The notes beneath the pieces were generated by a model that had not been told where the DNA came from, ran no database searches, and saw only the letters and a list, made by a program, of their open reading frames with translations. A stretch of 64,000 nt of DNA from Limnoperna fortunei (taxonomy: Eukaryota > Mollusca > Bivalvia > Mytilida > Modiolidae), in NCBI GenBank assembly GCA_944474755.1, contig OX104115.1, positions 54,874,648 through 54,938,647 on the forward strand, written 5' to 3'. Below, in pieces: positions 38,012 to 49,613 of this stretch. The position numbers and the translations under genes were made by a program. How positions within the stretch are numbered: the first letter of the stretch is position 1; each line of letters opens with the position of its first letter.

Positions 38012-39508
38012 TAGCTCACCTGACCCAAAGGGTCAGAGTAAGCTATTCTCATCACTTGTCGTCCGTCGTCGTAGTCGTTGTTGTCAGCCGTAAACTTTTC
38101 ACATTTCGATCTTCTCCAAAATCACTTGGTCAATTGCGTCCAAACTTGGCAGAAATGTTTATTGGGTGATTCTTTACAACGTTAAAGTTTTTGGTGTTGA
38201 TCAAATATTAAACATGGTTGCCGGGGCCATAAATGCGTTCTGATTGGCTGAATTTCAAAAATCTTCTCATAAACCGCTTGGCAGATTTATGTGCAATATT
38301 GCAGATATGTACCTTATATACAAAGTTTGAGTTTTTTTGTGCAGATCCAAAATCCATGATGGCAGCCATTGCAGGACCCTATTGGAAAAACACACATACA
38401 TCTTCCCCGATACTGTTTGACACAATGAAGCCAATTTATGACGGAATGAAAGTTGGATAGTTATCTCATTATTTTGAGTTTTTCGAACCCATTGCAAATT
38501 CAACATGGCTTTCAGGGCCACTAAGGCGTTCAGATTGGCTGAAATTTCAAATATCTTTTTCTGACAAACCGCATGGCAGATTGATTTGAAATATTGCATA
38601 AATTTGCCTTAGATGGTCCTCTACAAAGTATTTTGTGACGATCCAAAATCCAAGATGGCTGCCACCGTTGAACACAGCTTAACATAGGACCCTTTGTGAA
38701 AACCATACAAACAGCTTCTTCCCTAAAACTGTTCCACACTTTAAAACCAAATAATGCAGAAGTGAATCCTGAATAGTTATCTCATTATTTTGAGTTTTTC
38801 GAGCCGATAGGAAATTCAACATGGCTGGCAGAGCTGCAAATGAGTTCTGAAAGGCTCCAATTTCAAAATTCCTTTGCTCACAAACCGCTTGGCAGAAGGA
38901 ATAGTAATATTTAAAAAATGTATCTCAGATGGTCCATTACAAATTTTGTGTTTTTTATTTGTCCGAAATACAAGATTGCTGCCACCATGGAACATAGTAA
39001 TCTATGAGAAAAACATAAAACAGCATCTTCTCTGAAACTTTTCTACACATTTAAACCAACGATGCAGAAGTAAAGCTTGGAAAGTTATTTTTTTAATTTT
39101 TTTTTAATTTTATGGAGCCGATTTGTAACATATGACAGACCGGGCCAGAAATGCATTTTGATTGCCTGAAATTTCAAAATTTGTTATCCGACAAACCACT
39201 TGGCATATTTATTTGTAATATTGCAGAAATGTAGCTCGGATGGTTCTCTACAAAGTTTAAGTTTTGGGGCCGATTCAAAATCCAACACGGCAGCCATTAT
39301 GCAACATAGCTTTACATAGGACTGTATGGGAAAAACTTGCACACATCTTAGTCTCAGAAACTGTCCTGCAAATTGCTGCTGATTGGAAATTCATCATAGC
39401 AACATTCATAGAAACAGCATATTCGCATAAATTCTTTAGCATTTAATATCAAGTTTGCAAGAAAAGTCACGTCTCCTAAAAAGTTTTTTTTGTTAGTCAG
39501 GTGAGCTA
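38012..39508. mobile_element. ~1.5-kb element with 13-bp TIRs and four ~300-bp internal repeats
   Basis: Ends are exact inverted copies, TAGCTCACCTGAC (38012-38024) and GTCAGGTGAGCTA (39496-39508). Inside, about four diverged units of 290-315 bp can be followed by the phrase TGATTGGCTGAAATTTCAAA at 38241, 38532, about 38849 and 39159; each also has AAATCCA..ATGGC and TTATCTCATTATTTTGAG or variants. No transposase is seen, so it is non-autonomous. Same terminal motif as 6371-7342. It sits in the last intron of gene A. Confidence 0.8.
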
Positions 39509-40701
39509 TACAGGATCTTAAGAACCTCTAGTCTTATTTCTATTTATATGTATAACTTATTGCATCATAAATGATTTTATTAGACATGAATATTTAAACT
39601 AGTTGATAATATTGCAATAAAGACAGTTTCCTTTAAAGTTGCATTTTAAACAGGTTTCTGACAATATGAATATTGTACTTGGGATGTAATTCACTGTTTT
39701 GTAATTGTTTGTATCAAACGATTCAATGCAAGAACAGATAAAGGAACCTTAGTATTTATTTCTAGGTTAAATATGTTTGATCTGTTAATAATTATTAAAT
39801 TGTCAAAACCATAATTTGTTTGTGTCAGTTTAAATTTGCAAAAATATTTGGGCCCTATCCAACCTATGTTTCCGTAAACAAGAGTACACTATTCGGACTT
39901 TTTTTTTCGAAACAATAAGGACCTGCATACTGACGAAATTGGTGACTAATACCAAACGTATTATCTTTTCGTTCATTGGCCTGTTTATTGTTTCTTTGTG
40001 AATATAATTCCTTTTTTGAATGACTGGACCCTCCACGAAATAAAAAGATTTCATGAAAATTGGCATCTACATATATTCTCACCGACGTCGTCGGTAGACA
40101 AGATAACGTCTAAACAGTAGTATATAAACTTGGACTCGTTATGCATAACCCAGTTTCCAGTGTTTTTCTTCTTGCATTGGTTTGGCCTCTGCACCAATGT
40201 TGCTCGTTGTATAATTGTCATACATATTGAATACGAGTAAACAAATTATTCCAACAAAACTTTCTTTGTTCTCCTAGTGTATTATTCATGCACATTCACA
40301 AATTTACAAATATAAAGACACTGGATATATGTTGTATTTCACAGGACAGGAAAAGAACCGCAAATGATCAATTGTTTCCATTACAGAGTTTTTCGTCACA
40401 TTTTTTACGCTTGTCAGTATATTCCACTTGGATAGTTTAACCCTGTTATTAGACCCATTTCTTTATTATCATCCAAAAATAAATATGTCTTTATAGCCAA
40501 TACATATATCAAACCAGAATGAATTTGTATCCATGTTACCTGTTACTCCGTTATATGTATTAAATCAATTTATAATAAAATAAAGACGTGTAAAACTTAT
40601 AATTGTATATACCATCCTGCTATTGTCTTAAAAAAACTGTTTTTCTTCTACACTTTAAATAACTTATGATGACATGTATTTATCTTTTTACGTGTTTTTA
40701 G
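39509..40701. other. Rest of gene A last intron, nothing recognised
   Basis: AT-rich, no repeat or coding signal that I can support. The overlapping minus-strand frames at 39830-40082 lack any domain. Confidence 0.5.
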
Positions 40702-41004
40702 ATACTCCATAAGAAGATAGTCAATATGCCCTGGGATTACTCAAAGAAAAATGGAGATTTGATGGAAAAACTTATAGAGACGGCGTTTTTTTAAAAATGT
40801 GTCCACCTATGCTGGTTAATGGTTATTCAGGAACCAGCGATGCACCCGAGTAAAAACCTCTCGCATGGTACAGTTTACGACCAAAGCATATACGAGGAAG
40901 TTGTTCAAAGTGGAGATAAAGTTAAATATGTTGTTTGGCCGGCTCTATTCTTGCGCAAGAATGGTCCTTTATTGTACAAAGGTGTGGTAAAGGCATTAAA
41001 GTAG
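40702..41004 (+). pseudogene. Gene A last exon, MIEAP-like C-terminus, with an in-frame TAA
   Basis: Acceptor GTTTTTAG, phase 0. The frame reads ILHKKIVNMPWDYSKKNGDL...ETAFF, meets TAA at 40792-40794, and then continues in the same frame for 69 more codons: CWLMVIQEPAMHP, then YDQSIYEEVVQSG, then VWPALFLRKNGPLLYKG, to TAG at 41002. The order C..Q.P, Y-rich block, VWPAL and KG matches the end of vertebrate SPATA18/MIEAP as I recall it. One substitution in the T/A run GTTTTTTTAAAAATG creates the stop, which removes the most conserved part of the domain. An AATAAA at 41542 is a possible polyadenylation signal. Confidence 0.75.
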
Positions 41005-42316
41005 AACATTCTAATGTTTTTGTTTTTGACAGTTTAAACATATATTTTCAAAGGGTAACGATTTGATTTATAACCCTACCATCTATATCGTATTTTAATT
41101 GTACTGAATGTTTTAGCGTTCTCGTTGATTTCTGTCTACATTTGTTTAATTAGGTTCAAAAAAGTGTCCGACTTGTTGATTCTGAGTCTTTTTCTTAAAA
41201 AAATATCAGCCTCTGAAACATCCGCAAACATTTTTACTAAATTCTACTGCTGGATCAATGTCAACTAAGCGCTTGTGTGAAGATAAAAGCATGTCGACAA
41301 ACGCACGCTAGACTTACAAGCTTCACAACGAGGCTTTCGATTAGAGGATGCCATTACAAAAAATGTTACCGCTGAGACAGGGTAAGAGAAGAGTGTTACT
41401 TCCTCAACTTAATCGACTGAACAAAATTAAACTTGTCAACAATATGGCTTTTAGTTAAAGTCTTACATGTGGAAAACATAATCGACTCTAACCGCTCCTC
41501 GTTCCGTTCCAATAATACTGTACATCATGCTGCAACTGTAAAATAAAAGTTAAATTTTATAATACGATTAATCTAATTATTATTATATTCGACAAAAATC
41601 GGTTTTCATAACACTGTTATCAACCATATATAATATACATTATATATATTCACTGAAAATGTTTGTTAGTCCGATATTTGTGTTACTGTTTACATTGTTT
41701 TGGCAGAAATGGAAAACTAAACAACAACTACGTAAACTTTGACTGCAGCGGGTGATAATTTTCTGGCTCGGCAATTTCCTGTCTATTCGGGAGATATTTT
41801 TTACAACACCCAATTGGAGTGAGTGATAATTTTTTTTAGATCGGTCTGAAAGATTAATAATAATTTTTATATTCATCCGTTTGGTGAAGCACAAAGAATT
41901 GACACCCGCTGCCTTAATAGGCGGGGCTAAATCCTTGGAACAGTAGAAATTAACACATTATATTATTTTATATTATATGTTACGTTATGATGTACCATAT
42001 TTGCAGCATTTTACCTTTAAAAAAACAGTGAGGTATCTACATGCTAACCCACAGTTTTGAACCAAGACCTATCATTGGCTAACCTAAAAGAAAGTCCTAA
42101 AACGGTTGTGTATATGGATACCTCACTTTTTTTCAAATGAAATGTTTTCGACGATGAAAATAAAAATCGAATGAAATTATCTGTTTAATAGTAACAAAAA
42201 ATCCAGTTCACAATTTCTACTGTCTCCCGAGAGAGAAATTAAAATTAAACAATTTCACGAACAAGAAAACAATTTGATTCATGTTATTCATAAATTTAAG
42301 TCCACGAATCAAGATG
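41005..42316. other. Intergenic, between gene A and the Crypton relic
   Basis: Includes the presumed gene A 3' region. A small inverted repeat (GTGAGGTATC at 42028, GATACCTCAC at 42117) forms a ~100-bp foldback. GTGATAATTTT recurs at 41752 and 41823. No gene seen. Confidence 0.5.
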
Positions 42317-44258
42317 TCACATCTGATTTCCAAAATTAAACACGCATCCACTAAATATGCTGTTTGCACCACAAGGAATGCTAACACTTGACGAGCAGGC
42401 ATCGTTTTCGGAATTACGAGAAGCGGAACTATTTGAAACGGTTTCACTTTTGATTTTTTTAAACGGCGTCGGTTCTAACACATTAGATATGTCTTTCAGC
42501 ATGTCGTCAGCAGCCTTTTATACTTTCTCACACTTTCGACTGATCTGTGACCAGTTCTATTCATGATTTCTTGCTCTGAAACTCCCGCTTGATATAAAGC
42601 AGTAGCACAGGTTTGTTTACCCGAGTGATTGGTAAAATATTCATCAATGCCCGCTTCACAACACATCGTTTTCATTATAGATGAAAGCTTGTTGACACCA
42701 ATAAGTTGTTCCCCGAATTTTACACCGGTTTTTTAATCTAACGGTCGTCTGTAGAAACAATCTCCTTTCAAATTAGCAATCAATCTTAAGTAGTGTTCGT
42801 AAATCTCGTACAGTTCTTCATTTTGAAAGCAATGTTTGATGTTTTGGGCTGATATATGACGTTTGGTTCAGACCACCTTAAAATGAAAAAAAAACACGAT
42901 AGATACATTTGTCTCAATTAGATTAAACGCGGACCTCGACGATGACACCGATTCTTAAATCTAGAGTAGGGTGTCATCGTCCAAGTCCGCACTTCATTCA
43001 ATGAAAATTTTTAACATTTTACCATTTTCATAGAGTTAAACGCAACTGAAAAAGAGTTTCCAGTTAAATATGGTTAAATGTGACAATGTCCAATTTCTAG
43101 GAATTCTGGGGGGGGGGGGGTTGAATTATAATAAACATCTTTAAATTCAAAGACATGGAAATTAGGGAATATATCAAAGCGACAACAATCCGACACAAGA
43201 GCAAAAAACAACATAGGCCACCCTGGGCAAAGGGTTATTAACGAACTGAAAGAAGACCAATGAATGAATATGTAAATTAAAATTCAACGCAAAAATACAG
43301 AGCGTTACGTGAAGAATTTAGTTAAATATAATATTTTTCTTACCTCTATAAGTTTTACTCGCCCTGCCGTGAAAACGAATGTATTTTCATAGCTGATCAT
43401 TTCCAAGTTCAAACTGGTCCGTGGTTAGATTTCTATGTTCGTCAACACCCCGTAGTCCGAAGAGTTTACTGTTATAGTAAAACATTGTGTTAGTGAGGGA
43501 TTTAGCCGTAGACTTTCCAAGAAGGCCCTTATCCCAAAGAAGTTGTTCAGTTTTTTCAGATATAGGCTCTGCTTGTTTTAAAGGTGTACCTACTCCTAGA
43601 ACAGTCAATTTTGTCATTCTTGCACTAAGTGCGCGTCGAAATTCATAAAATCGTGAATCACGTTCATCCAAAAAGACCAAATGAACACCGTAATCACGGA
43701 GACATCTCAATAAACCTACACTCAAGAGATATAATGTTCTTGGAGGGTACGGCTTACCATCTTTTCTACGTGTTTCAATGACAAATTTGCTTAGCCATTC
43801 ATTAATGTCCCTTTCGTTGAAGTTTACCAACTCGGGAATAGTGCATTGAGTTTGAATCATCCGCGCACTTCTCCAGTCATTGAAAGTGGCCATGCTCCAA
43901 ATTGTGTTTTTACGCGTGTTTTTGCTTTCGGTAGACTTTATCAAATTATCGAAACTTACATCGTCAACAAATGAATAGCGTACATTTTTCATAGCCTTTG
44001 CTTATTCCTAATCACGTTATCAACAGTAAGAGGAACCTCAGTTAGTTCGAAACTAGACATTTCAACCGTATTTCCCATCTCGGCTTCAACTTCATACACG
44101 TCCATCATTTGACTCAAACTTAAATCCTCTAATTTTTCAAATACAGATGCTTCATTTTCAATATCATTGCAAATCTGTGATAAAGCCACATCATCAACTG
44201 TTCTGTCCAAGTGTGCGTCTAAAAAATCCAGGTCAGAAATATCCATTGCCACGTCCAT
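42317..44258 (-). pseudogene. Broken Crypton-type tyrosine recombinase (DUF3504-like)
   Basis: Minus strand. An acidic N-terminal frame (44258-43989, 89 aa) overlaps by ATGA a 201-codon frame (43992-43387) with the SAM-like N-lobe (KNTIWSMATFNDWRSAR, PRTLYLLSVGLLRCLRD) and the Arg-bearing motif FGLRGVDEHRNL. TGA at 43389-43387 interrupts; the same frame continues YIRFHGRASKTYRG to donor GTAAGA (43343). After an intron (43343-42877) the C-lobe follows: NHSGKQTCATALYQAG, TGHRS, then the presumed nucleophile Tyr in VRKYKR. It also has a frameshift near 42865, TAA at 42735-42733 and a frameshift near 42516 before a C-terminal tail ending NFGNQM. In intact relatives the enzyme cuts and rejoins DNA via a phosphotyrosine; ZMYM/KCTD1/QRICH1-type animal genes derive from it. 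This copy cannot encode a full enzyme. Confidence 0.85.
42877..43343 (-). other. Intron of the Crypton relic, with a 21-bp hairpin
   Basis: Donor GTAAGA and acceptor TTTTAAG join TAT AGA G to GT GGT CTG, restoring the expected Y-R-G-G-L run, so a real intron is likely. Inside, 42929-42949 and 42970-42990 are inverted (GACGATGACACC / GGTGTCATCGTC). A poly-G/C run lies at 43109. Confidence 0.6.
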
Positions 44259-44372
44259 CGCGCTTTGATGTCAGACTGTAAATGTATTTGGCGGGAAGAT
44301 AAGTTCTGAACGGCACGGGCTTTTGTGATGTCATACCAATAATAACGTAAGACCAACCATGTTACATGTTAT

Positions 44373-44513
44373 TTACCCTATGAAAAACAATTGGTCAGTA
44401 TGTAGATACACGATGGGTGGGACTAAAAAGCACTCGAAAGCAAAGCTTTCTCGTGCGTTTTAGTCCCACCCATCGTGTATCTGCATACTAACCAATTGTT
44501 TTTCATAGGGTAA
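44373..44513. repeat. 141-bp near-perfect palindrome
   Basis: Two ~70-bp arms with only a few mismatches and almost no spacer, centred at 44443. Arms contain CCTATGAAAAACAATTGGT and GATACACGATGGGTGGGACT. It lies 115 bp upstream of the Crypton start codon. A foldback MITE is likely; a link with Crypton is unproven. Confidence 0.9.
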
Positions 44514-47500
44514 CTAAAACTTATGTTATGTTATTTTCTTTTATGTCATTTGTCACAATATGTCACAAGATTAAACTGTAAAACAACTGGCATACTAACT
44601 ACTTCTAAAAAATACAAAAAGTTGGAAGACAAAAATAGTTTTGTATTATCAATTTGTTATATTTTTGTCTTGATTGGTTGTCTTTTTTGGAATCGACTTA
44701 TCAGAATGACGTTTTCATATGGAGTTTGGTTATCTATTGTTTTCGCCTGAACTTATTGATACATGCATTCATTTGTGTTACTTTTATTGTTTAAGTAAAA
44801 GTGTAATAGTTGTTATATTGACTATATCTTGTTGAAAAAATGTGATATAAACAATTAGTCCAGATATATATTTAAAATTCGACGCATGTCCATAGAACAT
44901 ATAAGTGAAATTTTATAACATATGTGATGTCTGATTCTTATAGGTTCATGGTCGCATACAGTAAGGAATTAATGCATTCATTCAATCAAGGGAATCTAGA
45001 AAGTTACAAAATTAAATTTTTTGTTTCTGATTTTTTTTTCACTTTCCTTACTTGTTATGGTTTTTTGTTCATTGTGTTATTCAGAATGAAATGAAAAGCA
45101 GTCTGAAGGAGGGGGCCTCCTAAAGTAAACCTGGAAAATACCAAGACCCCTTAAGTAAACCACGGCCACGTTATTCAGTTTAATGCCAAATGTTTGTTTC
45201 TTTAGTACAACTATTTGTATTAAGTTTTATTGTGTTCTAAATGTTACGTCTCTTTAATACATGTATATGGGACTTAATGTGTCTAATTGTTGTACACTTT
45301 ACAATTAACTATATTGTTTTATACAAATGTGCACATTAAACCTGTTTAAATACCATGCAGCCATTTTACCAATTTATAATAGATATAAATCTTTGTCTAT
45401 GACTACATGGTATATTAATTATTGGTCCGAATCTCTTTCATGCTTTGGTGTATAGTTTTATATCAACCTTTAAGCAAATTTACTACTCACCAGACTAACT
45501 TATTGTCACTTTTATTATGGTTCTTATATAACCAATATGGGGTCTTTATCGTTTAAGGAGCGTGGAACTCTACAACACATGACCTACTGAGGTCAGGCTT
45601 TCGAACTATGACCTGACAGGTCCACATGAGAGGCCTTTCATGTCCTTCACTTAAAGACTCGATGGGCACCTCTGTGGGTTGAGCACTGGGAACCGTCCCA
45701 GTGTGGTACTAAAGGCAGAAATTTTACATGTGATTCAAATTTATCAGCATTAATGGAAAATGTTATTCAGGAAAACTTATTATCGACAAATGCTACCGAC
45801 ATCATCATACCCAGTTTGTCTTTTTCCCATCAATTTCAGAAAACCATTAATATTAGTTAGACATTACTACATGTATATTTAAATAAGCATGTGAATGATT
45901 AAAGAGATGAAATCGGAAGAACACAAGTTATTAAAAGAACAAAATCTAACCATGAAATTACATAGCCTTGACTAACAGAAAAACTGCAACACAACAATCG
46001 ACAAACAAATAAGCAGCACAACCTTTCTAAAACATGAGTTATATAAAAAGCTTTATCAGCCTTTCATGAAGCAACAATCCTCTGACAACAAAATCATTGT
46101 AGAATTGTAGGTCCATAAACTGACCGACCAACAAGGAATTCCGACATATACAACCAACACCAAAACATAGTGAGTAACCGGAACCCAATAAAAACCATGG
46201 GGGCAATCAGGTGGTGCAGACGAATAAGCAGTGCTTGCTTGTTACTAGACCCGTTAATTTTTACTTATCGAGCCCAAGAGACTCAACCCAAAAACTCTTA
46301 TCGTATTAGAGAGCCATTTTTATTTTCCGATAAGAATAAACAAAAAATTTTAAAAAGACTGGAGTAGCTGATATATATTTTTAAATATGTTCCATAGATT
46401 ATTTTCATGTTGTAAAAATTTCAATACAACACAAAATAAGGAGCCGATCTGGCACTTGTCTGCTGATGTTAGGATTTTAAAAAAGAGGAGACATAAATCC
46501 ATCTGTTACCAAAATATAAACTATACAAAATCTTAAGTTAAATTGGGGTAATGTTGCTTCGTAACCATATTGTAGAAAAGTTATAGCAGATATAATTCGT
46601 TTTCATAGTTCGTGGGTAATACTTTTACACTAAAATTTTTTAGATTGTTTTCTCATTTGCTTATACAAGTTTATTTTCATTTTCAATAAAAATTTCATTT
46701 ATTAGCTGTTTTCAAATACTGCACATTTACACTCCTATAGACAGCCAAAAGGAACGGCTTTATTGCAGTATCTTAACATCTGTTTACATTCGATTTCTTT
46801 GTCCACTACTTGGGATAAAGGTTGAACTTCTGTTAAAAATGTAGGACGCAAATTTGAAATAAAACAACAGTTTATATGATTGGGTTGCGATGCCGTGGCA
46901 TTATTATATGGAGAATGGTTTACAGTGTTGATTTAGAACAGTTTTGGATCTCACCCGGTCTGTCGAGACAAAATAATGAGTTGATTACACAAAACAAGTA
47001 CTGTATTTCCGAAAATGACTAAGCTTCGAAATGTGGATATGGGGAAGAATTCATCAACAATTCCACAATAGCAAGCAAGAAATGTTTCGTAATGTTTCTG
47101 TAAAGTTTCAGTAATCTGGTTTAAAACTGTCGTAGTTGAATAAACAAAACAGATACAGAGGTTGGTTAAAGCAAGTGTATGACTTATTTTGACGATCGCA
47201 TTGCACTCTACTACTCATTCCAATGGTTACGCGTTTTGATTGGTCAGTTGGTTTAAGGTTGGAAAGAAAACTAACACTTTTATTCAAAGTTGTTCTAGGT
47301 ATGCAAATAATACATTGCTTTTTATTCTATAGAGTCGGGTTAATAAAAAAATCTCATTGTATTAATTTGAATCTCGCCAAATTGTTGACCATTCTGTATG
47401 ACATGAACTACATAAATTAAAGCATCTTCCGGTAACGTCAACGTGAAACAAATTCTTGCATAGCCCTTGATTTAACGTGTTAATGAAAATCAATTAATTT

Positions 47501-48882
47501 GTAAAACTACCTTAAGCCATACGAAGCTCTACCAAACCAAGTCATACCAAATATATGAAAAATACTTACGTTGTGTTGCCGTTGTAATAATTCTACACAA
47601 ATTCTGTAAAAGTTATCGCTTCAACGTGCTCAGAAGCCGCACGTGTTTAAATATTTAATATTAAAGTAGAGCGCTATAACTATGTTTACTTACGGGAATC
47701 ATTCACTTCAAGTTGATGTCGACAGCACGCAGTACATCTGATTCGCATGCGCAACATCAATGTTTACAGCAGGTGATCAACACTAGATGACTATTTACCG
47801 TAATCATTCAGCCCCAAGAAATATCGAATAATAATTGTAAACACTCGTGGTCATGTTTAAAGTACCGAAAATCAGGAATCTGTAGAGAAGAGCTTAATAA
47901 TTTTAATGTAACTTTTTTTCCAAGTTGTGGCTTGTGTAATAAACGATAAGCTGAAAGGACGGTCACAAATAAATCAATCTGCCAACAAAACAAGTAAATC
48001 ATACATACCGATAACAACCTAACACTTTGTACTGGCATTATATTTTTGAATTTTCGTTTATTTTGATATAAATGATTTTTAATTTTAGACTATCTTTGAG
48101 ATTTTAAAGATTGTTTCGAAATGTTCAAGAAACATTCCCAACAAACTTTCTGGTTGAAAGTTAAAAAGGCTTTCGTTGTACCAAATAATTCTTGAATCAC
48201 GATAACATATGATATTGTATTGAATCCTACTCTTAACTATAGGGTTACCTTGACAAGATATTTTAAAGTTCTTTTTTATCCTTTGTTAATAAATGGAGTT
48301 GTTGAAATGTTTTAATAGAATCAATTTAAGAATTAATTTTAATTTACTTCCAACCGATCTCATTGCTTAACCAAAAGAAAACAAGCGCATCAACGGATAG
48401 TGTACATGGTATAGACGTGTTGGGGTTGTAAGGTTAAAGGCGCTGAACATAATCTCGGACCAATACTAAGGTATATTGTATACCACAAAAGGCAATATCA
48501 AATATTACCCCTCTTCATATTTTTCTTGTACCTGTCTGATTTCCTGCCCACTTATGTAATTTCCTTAATTTATCAATATGTTCGGTAATCTGTTTACCTC
48601 CTTACAAAAAGCTGAACTTCATTTACTCCGCTTTTAAAAGTTATGCAACATCAGTCTATCAGTCTAAATACAAAGAGATTCAAATACAACAATGTTAATT
48701 GTGAGATTTAATTTATACTTTACACATTCCAGCTTGTGTTATTGTTTTGTTGTAACAAAGTGCTTATTATATTTATTCATATTTATTATCAAACTTACAG
48801 TTTGAATTGAGGTTATCTCCCTTGAACCGCACACTAAACAAAGTCCACCTTTCGTTTTAAAACGGAAATAATATAGGTAGTT
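44514..48882. other. Intergenic and upstream region of gene B
   Basis: No gene seen. About 45540-45720 is a GC-richer block that looks like a dispersed repeat. About 46130-46260 (GTAACCGGAACCCAATAAAAA and the following GGTGGTGCAGACG..TAAGCAG) and about 37370-37430 (ACCCGGGTGCTCCAGAAAGG) resemble one repeat common in mussels by my recollection. No core promoter can be assigned with confidence before 48883. Confidence 0.45.
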
Positions 48883-49613
48883 ATGTCGACCTCCTACACC
48901 TGTTGTGTTTGTGACTCAAGCGATGAAATTGATTGTTGTGACGTATGTTATATTAATTGTTGTGATATATGTATGACTTCTCACAAACAAAACGATGTGT
49001 GTAACTTGTTTCAACAATACCGCTTAGTTTATCGCGTGTGTCAATGTCATTCCGAGTTTGTTGCGAAATTTTGTCCGTCCTGTTACGAATTGATATGCAA
49101 CGATTGTGACGTTAATACTCATCCATATCATCAAACTGTGAAATTAGGGCATGCTTTCACTAATGTACTATCAACCTTACCGGATTTTTTGTATCGGTTA
49201 AGTGAAAGTGAAAGTGAAACAAAATCGATAATCGAAAAGTATGCATATAACAAAAATGTGTGTGATAACATTAGAAAAGAAATAGACCAACAGCATGCTT
49301 ATTTCCAAAAAGTATATAAAGATGCAAGAGATTCTTTGCAAAATGATATAAATCAACATGAAATACAGTGTGAAAAGGTGTGTTTGGAAAAAGAGGGTTA
49401 TTTTGACCTGATTCGCAAAACCGCGAAAAATGTAAATGTGCTTACAAGTGTTAAATCGCCAGTAACATTTTTGCAAATATGGGTACAGATTAGCAGTCAA
49501 TTAAAGCGCTCTGAAGAACGAGAAGCAATTACCGTTCTTCCAAAAAAGATTTCATTCCATTCTTTACCTCCAACCTCTTCTAGATTTGGTGAAATGTTTG
49601 GATCATTGGTTTG
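48883..49613 (+). CDS. Gene B exon 1: two B-box zinc modules plus start of helix
   Basis: Starts at ATG 48883 (MSTSYTCCVCDSSDEIDCCD) and ends at donor GTAAGT (49614) in phase 2. Residues 8-40 form a first module with ligands C8/C10, C19/C22, C27/C30, H34/C40. Residues 53-83 form a canonical B-box2: C53-x2-H56, x7, C64-x2-C67, x4, C72-x2-C75, x4, H80-x2-H83. Residues 100-210 are charged and helical, with a short Ser-Glu repeat (LSESESETKS). The exon ends in SRFGEMFGSLVW, with the same position and phase as IRNQFQALIL in gene A. TRIM-like proteins use this part to dimerise and to bind ligands. Unlike gene A, the frame is unbroken, so this paralogue is likely functional. Confidence 0.9.

Larger units (their letters stand above)
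19741..41004 (+). pseudogene. Gene A: B-box / coiled-coil / MIEAP-domain gene, probably broken
   Basis: Exons in order: B-box exon (19741-20247, duplicated at 8807), coiled-coil exons 30533-30619, 32095-32286 (decayed), 33505-33630 and 33803-33928, then MIEAP-like exons 35817-36036, 36726-36806, 37852-37950 and 40702-41004. Coiled-coil junctions are all phase 2; the MIEAP junctions are phase 0. The C-terminal domain matches the mitochondria-eating protein (SPATA18) family, known in vertebrates for p53-linked mitochondrial quality control. Three lesions argue for a pseudogene: the B-box frameshift, the decayed exon, and TAA at 40792. The unbroken exons still show clean splice sites, so loss is recent or the lesions are sequence errors. 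Joining across the ~10-kb first intron is inferred from phase and from the parallel gene B. Confidence 0.6.

Noticed and set aside
38233..38739. Overlapping open frames on both strands
   Set aside because: They are parts of the ~300-bp units of the TIR element 38012-39508.
49198..49500. 100-codon minus-strand open frame
   Set aside because: Shadow of gene B exon 1.
48883..49613. Full TRIM E3 ligase with RING finger
   Set aside because: The first Cys-rich module has B-box-like spacing with C-x2-C pairs and a late His, not the RING cross-brace pattern. No RING exon is seen upstream.
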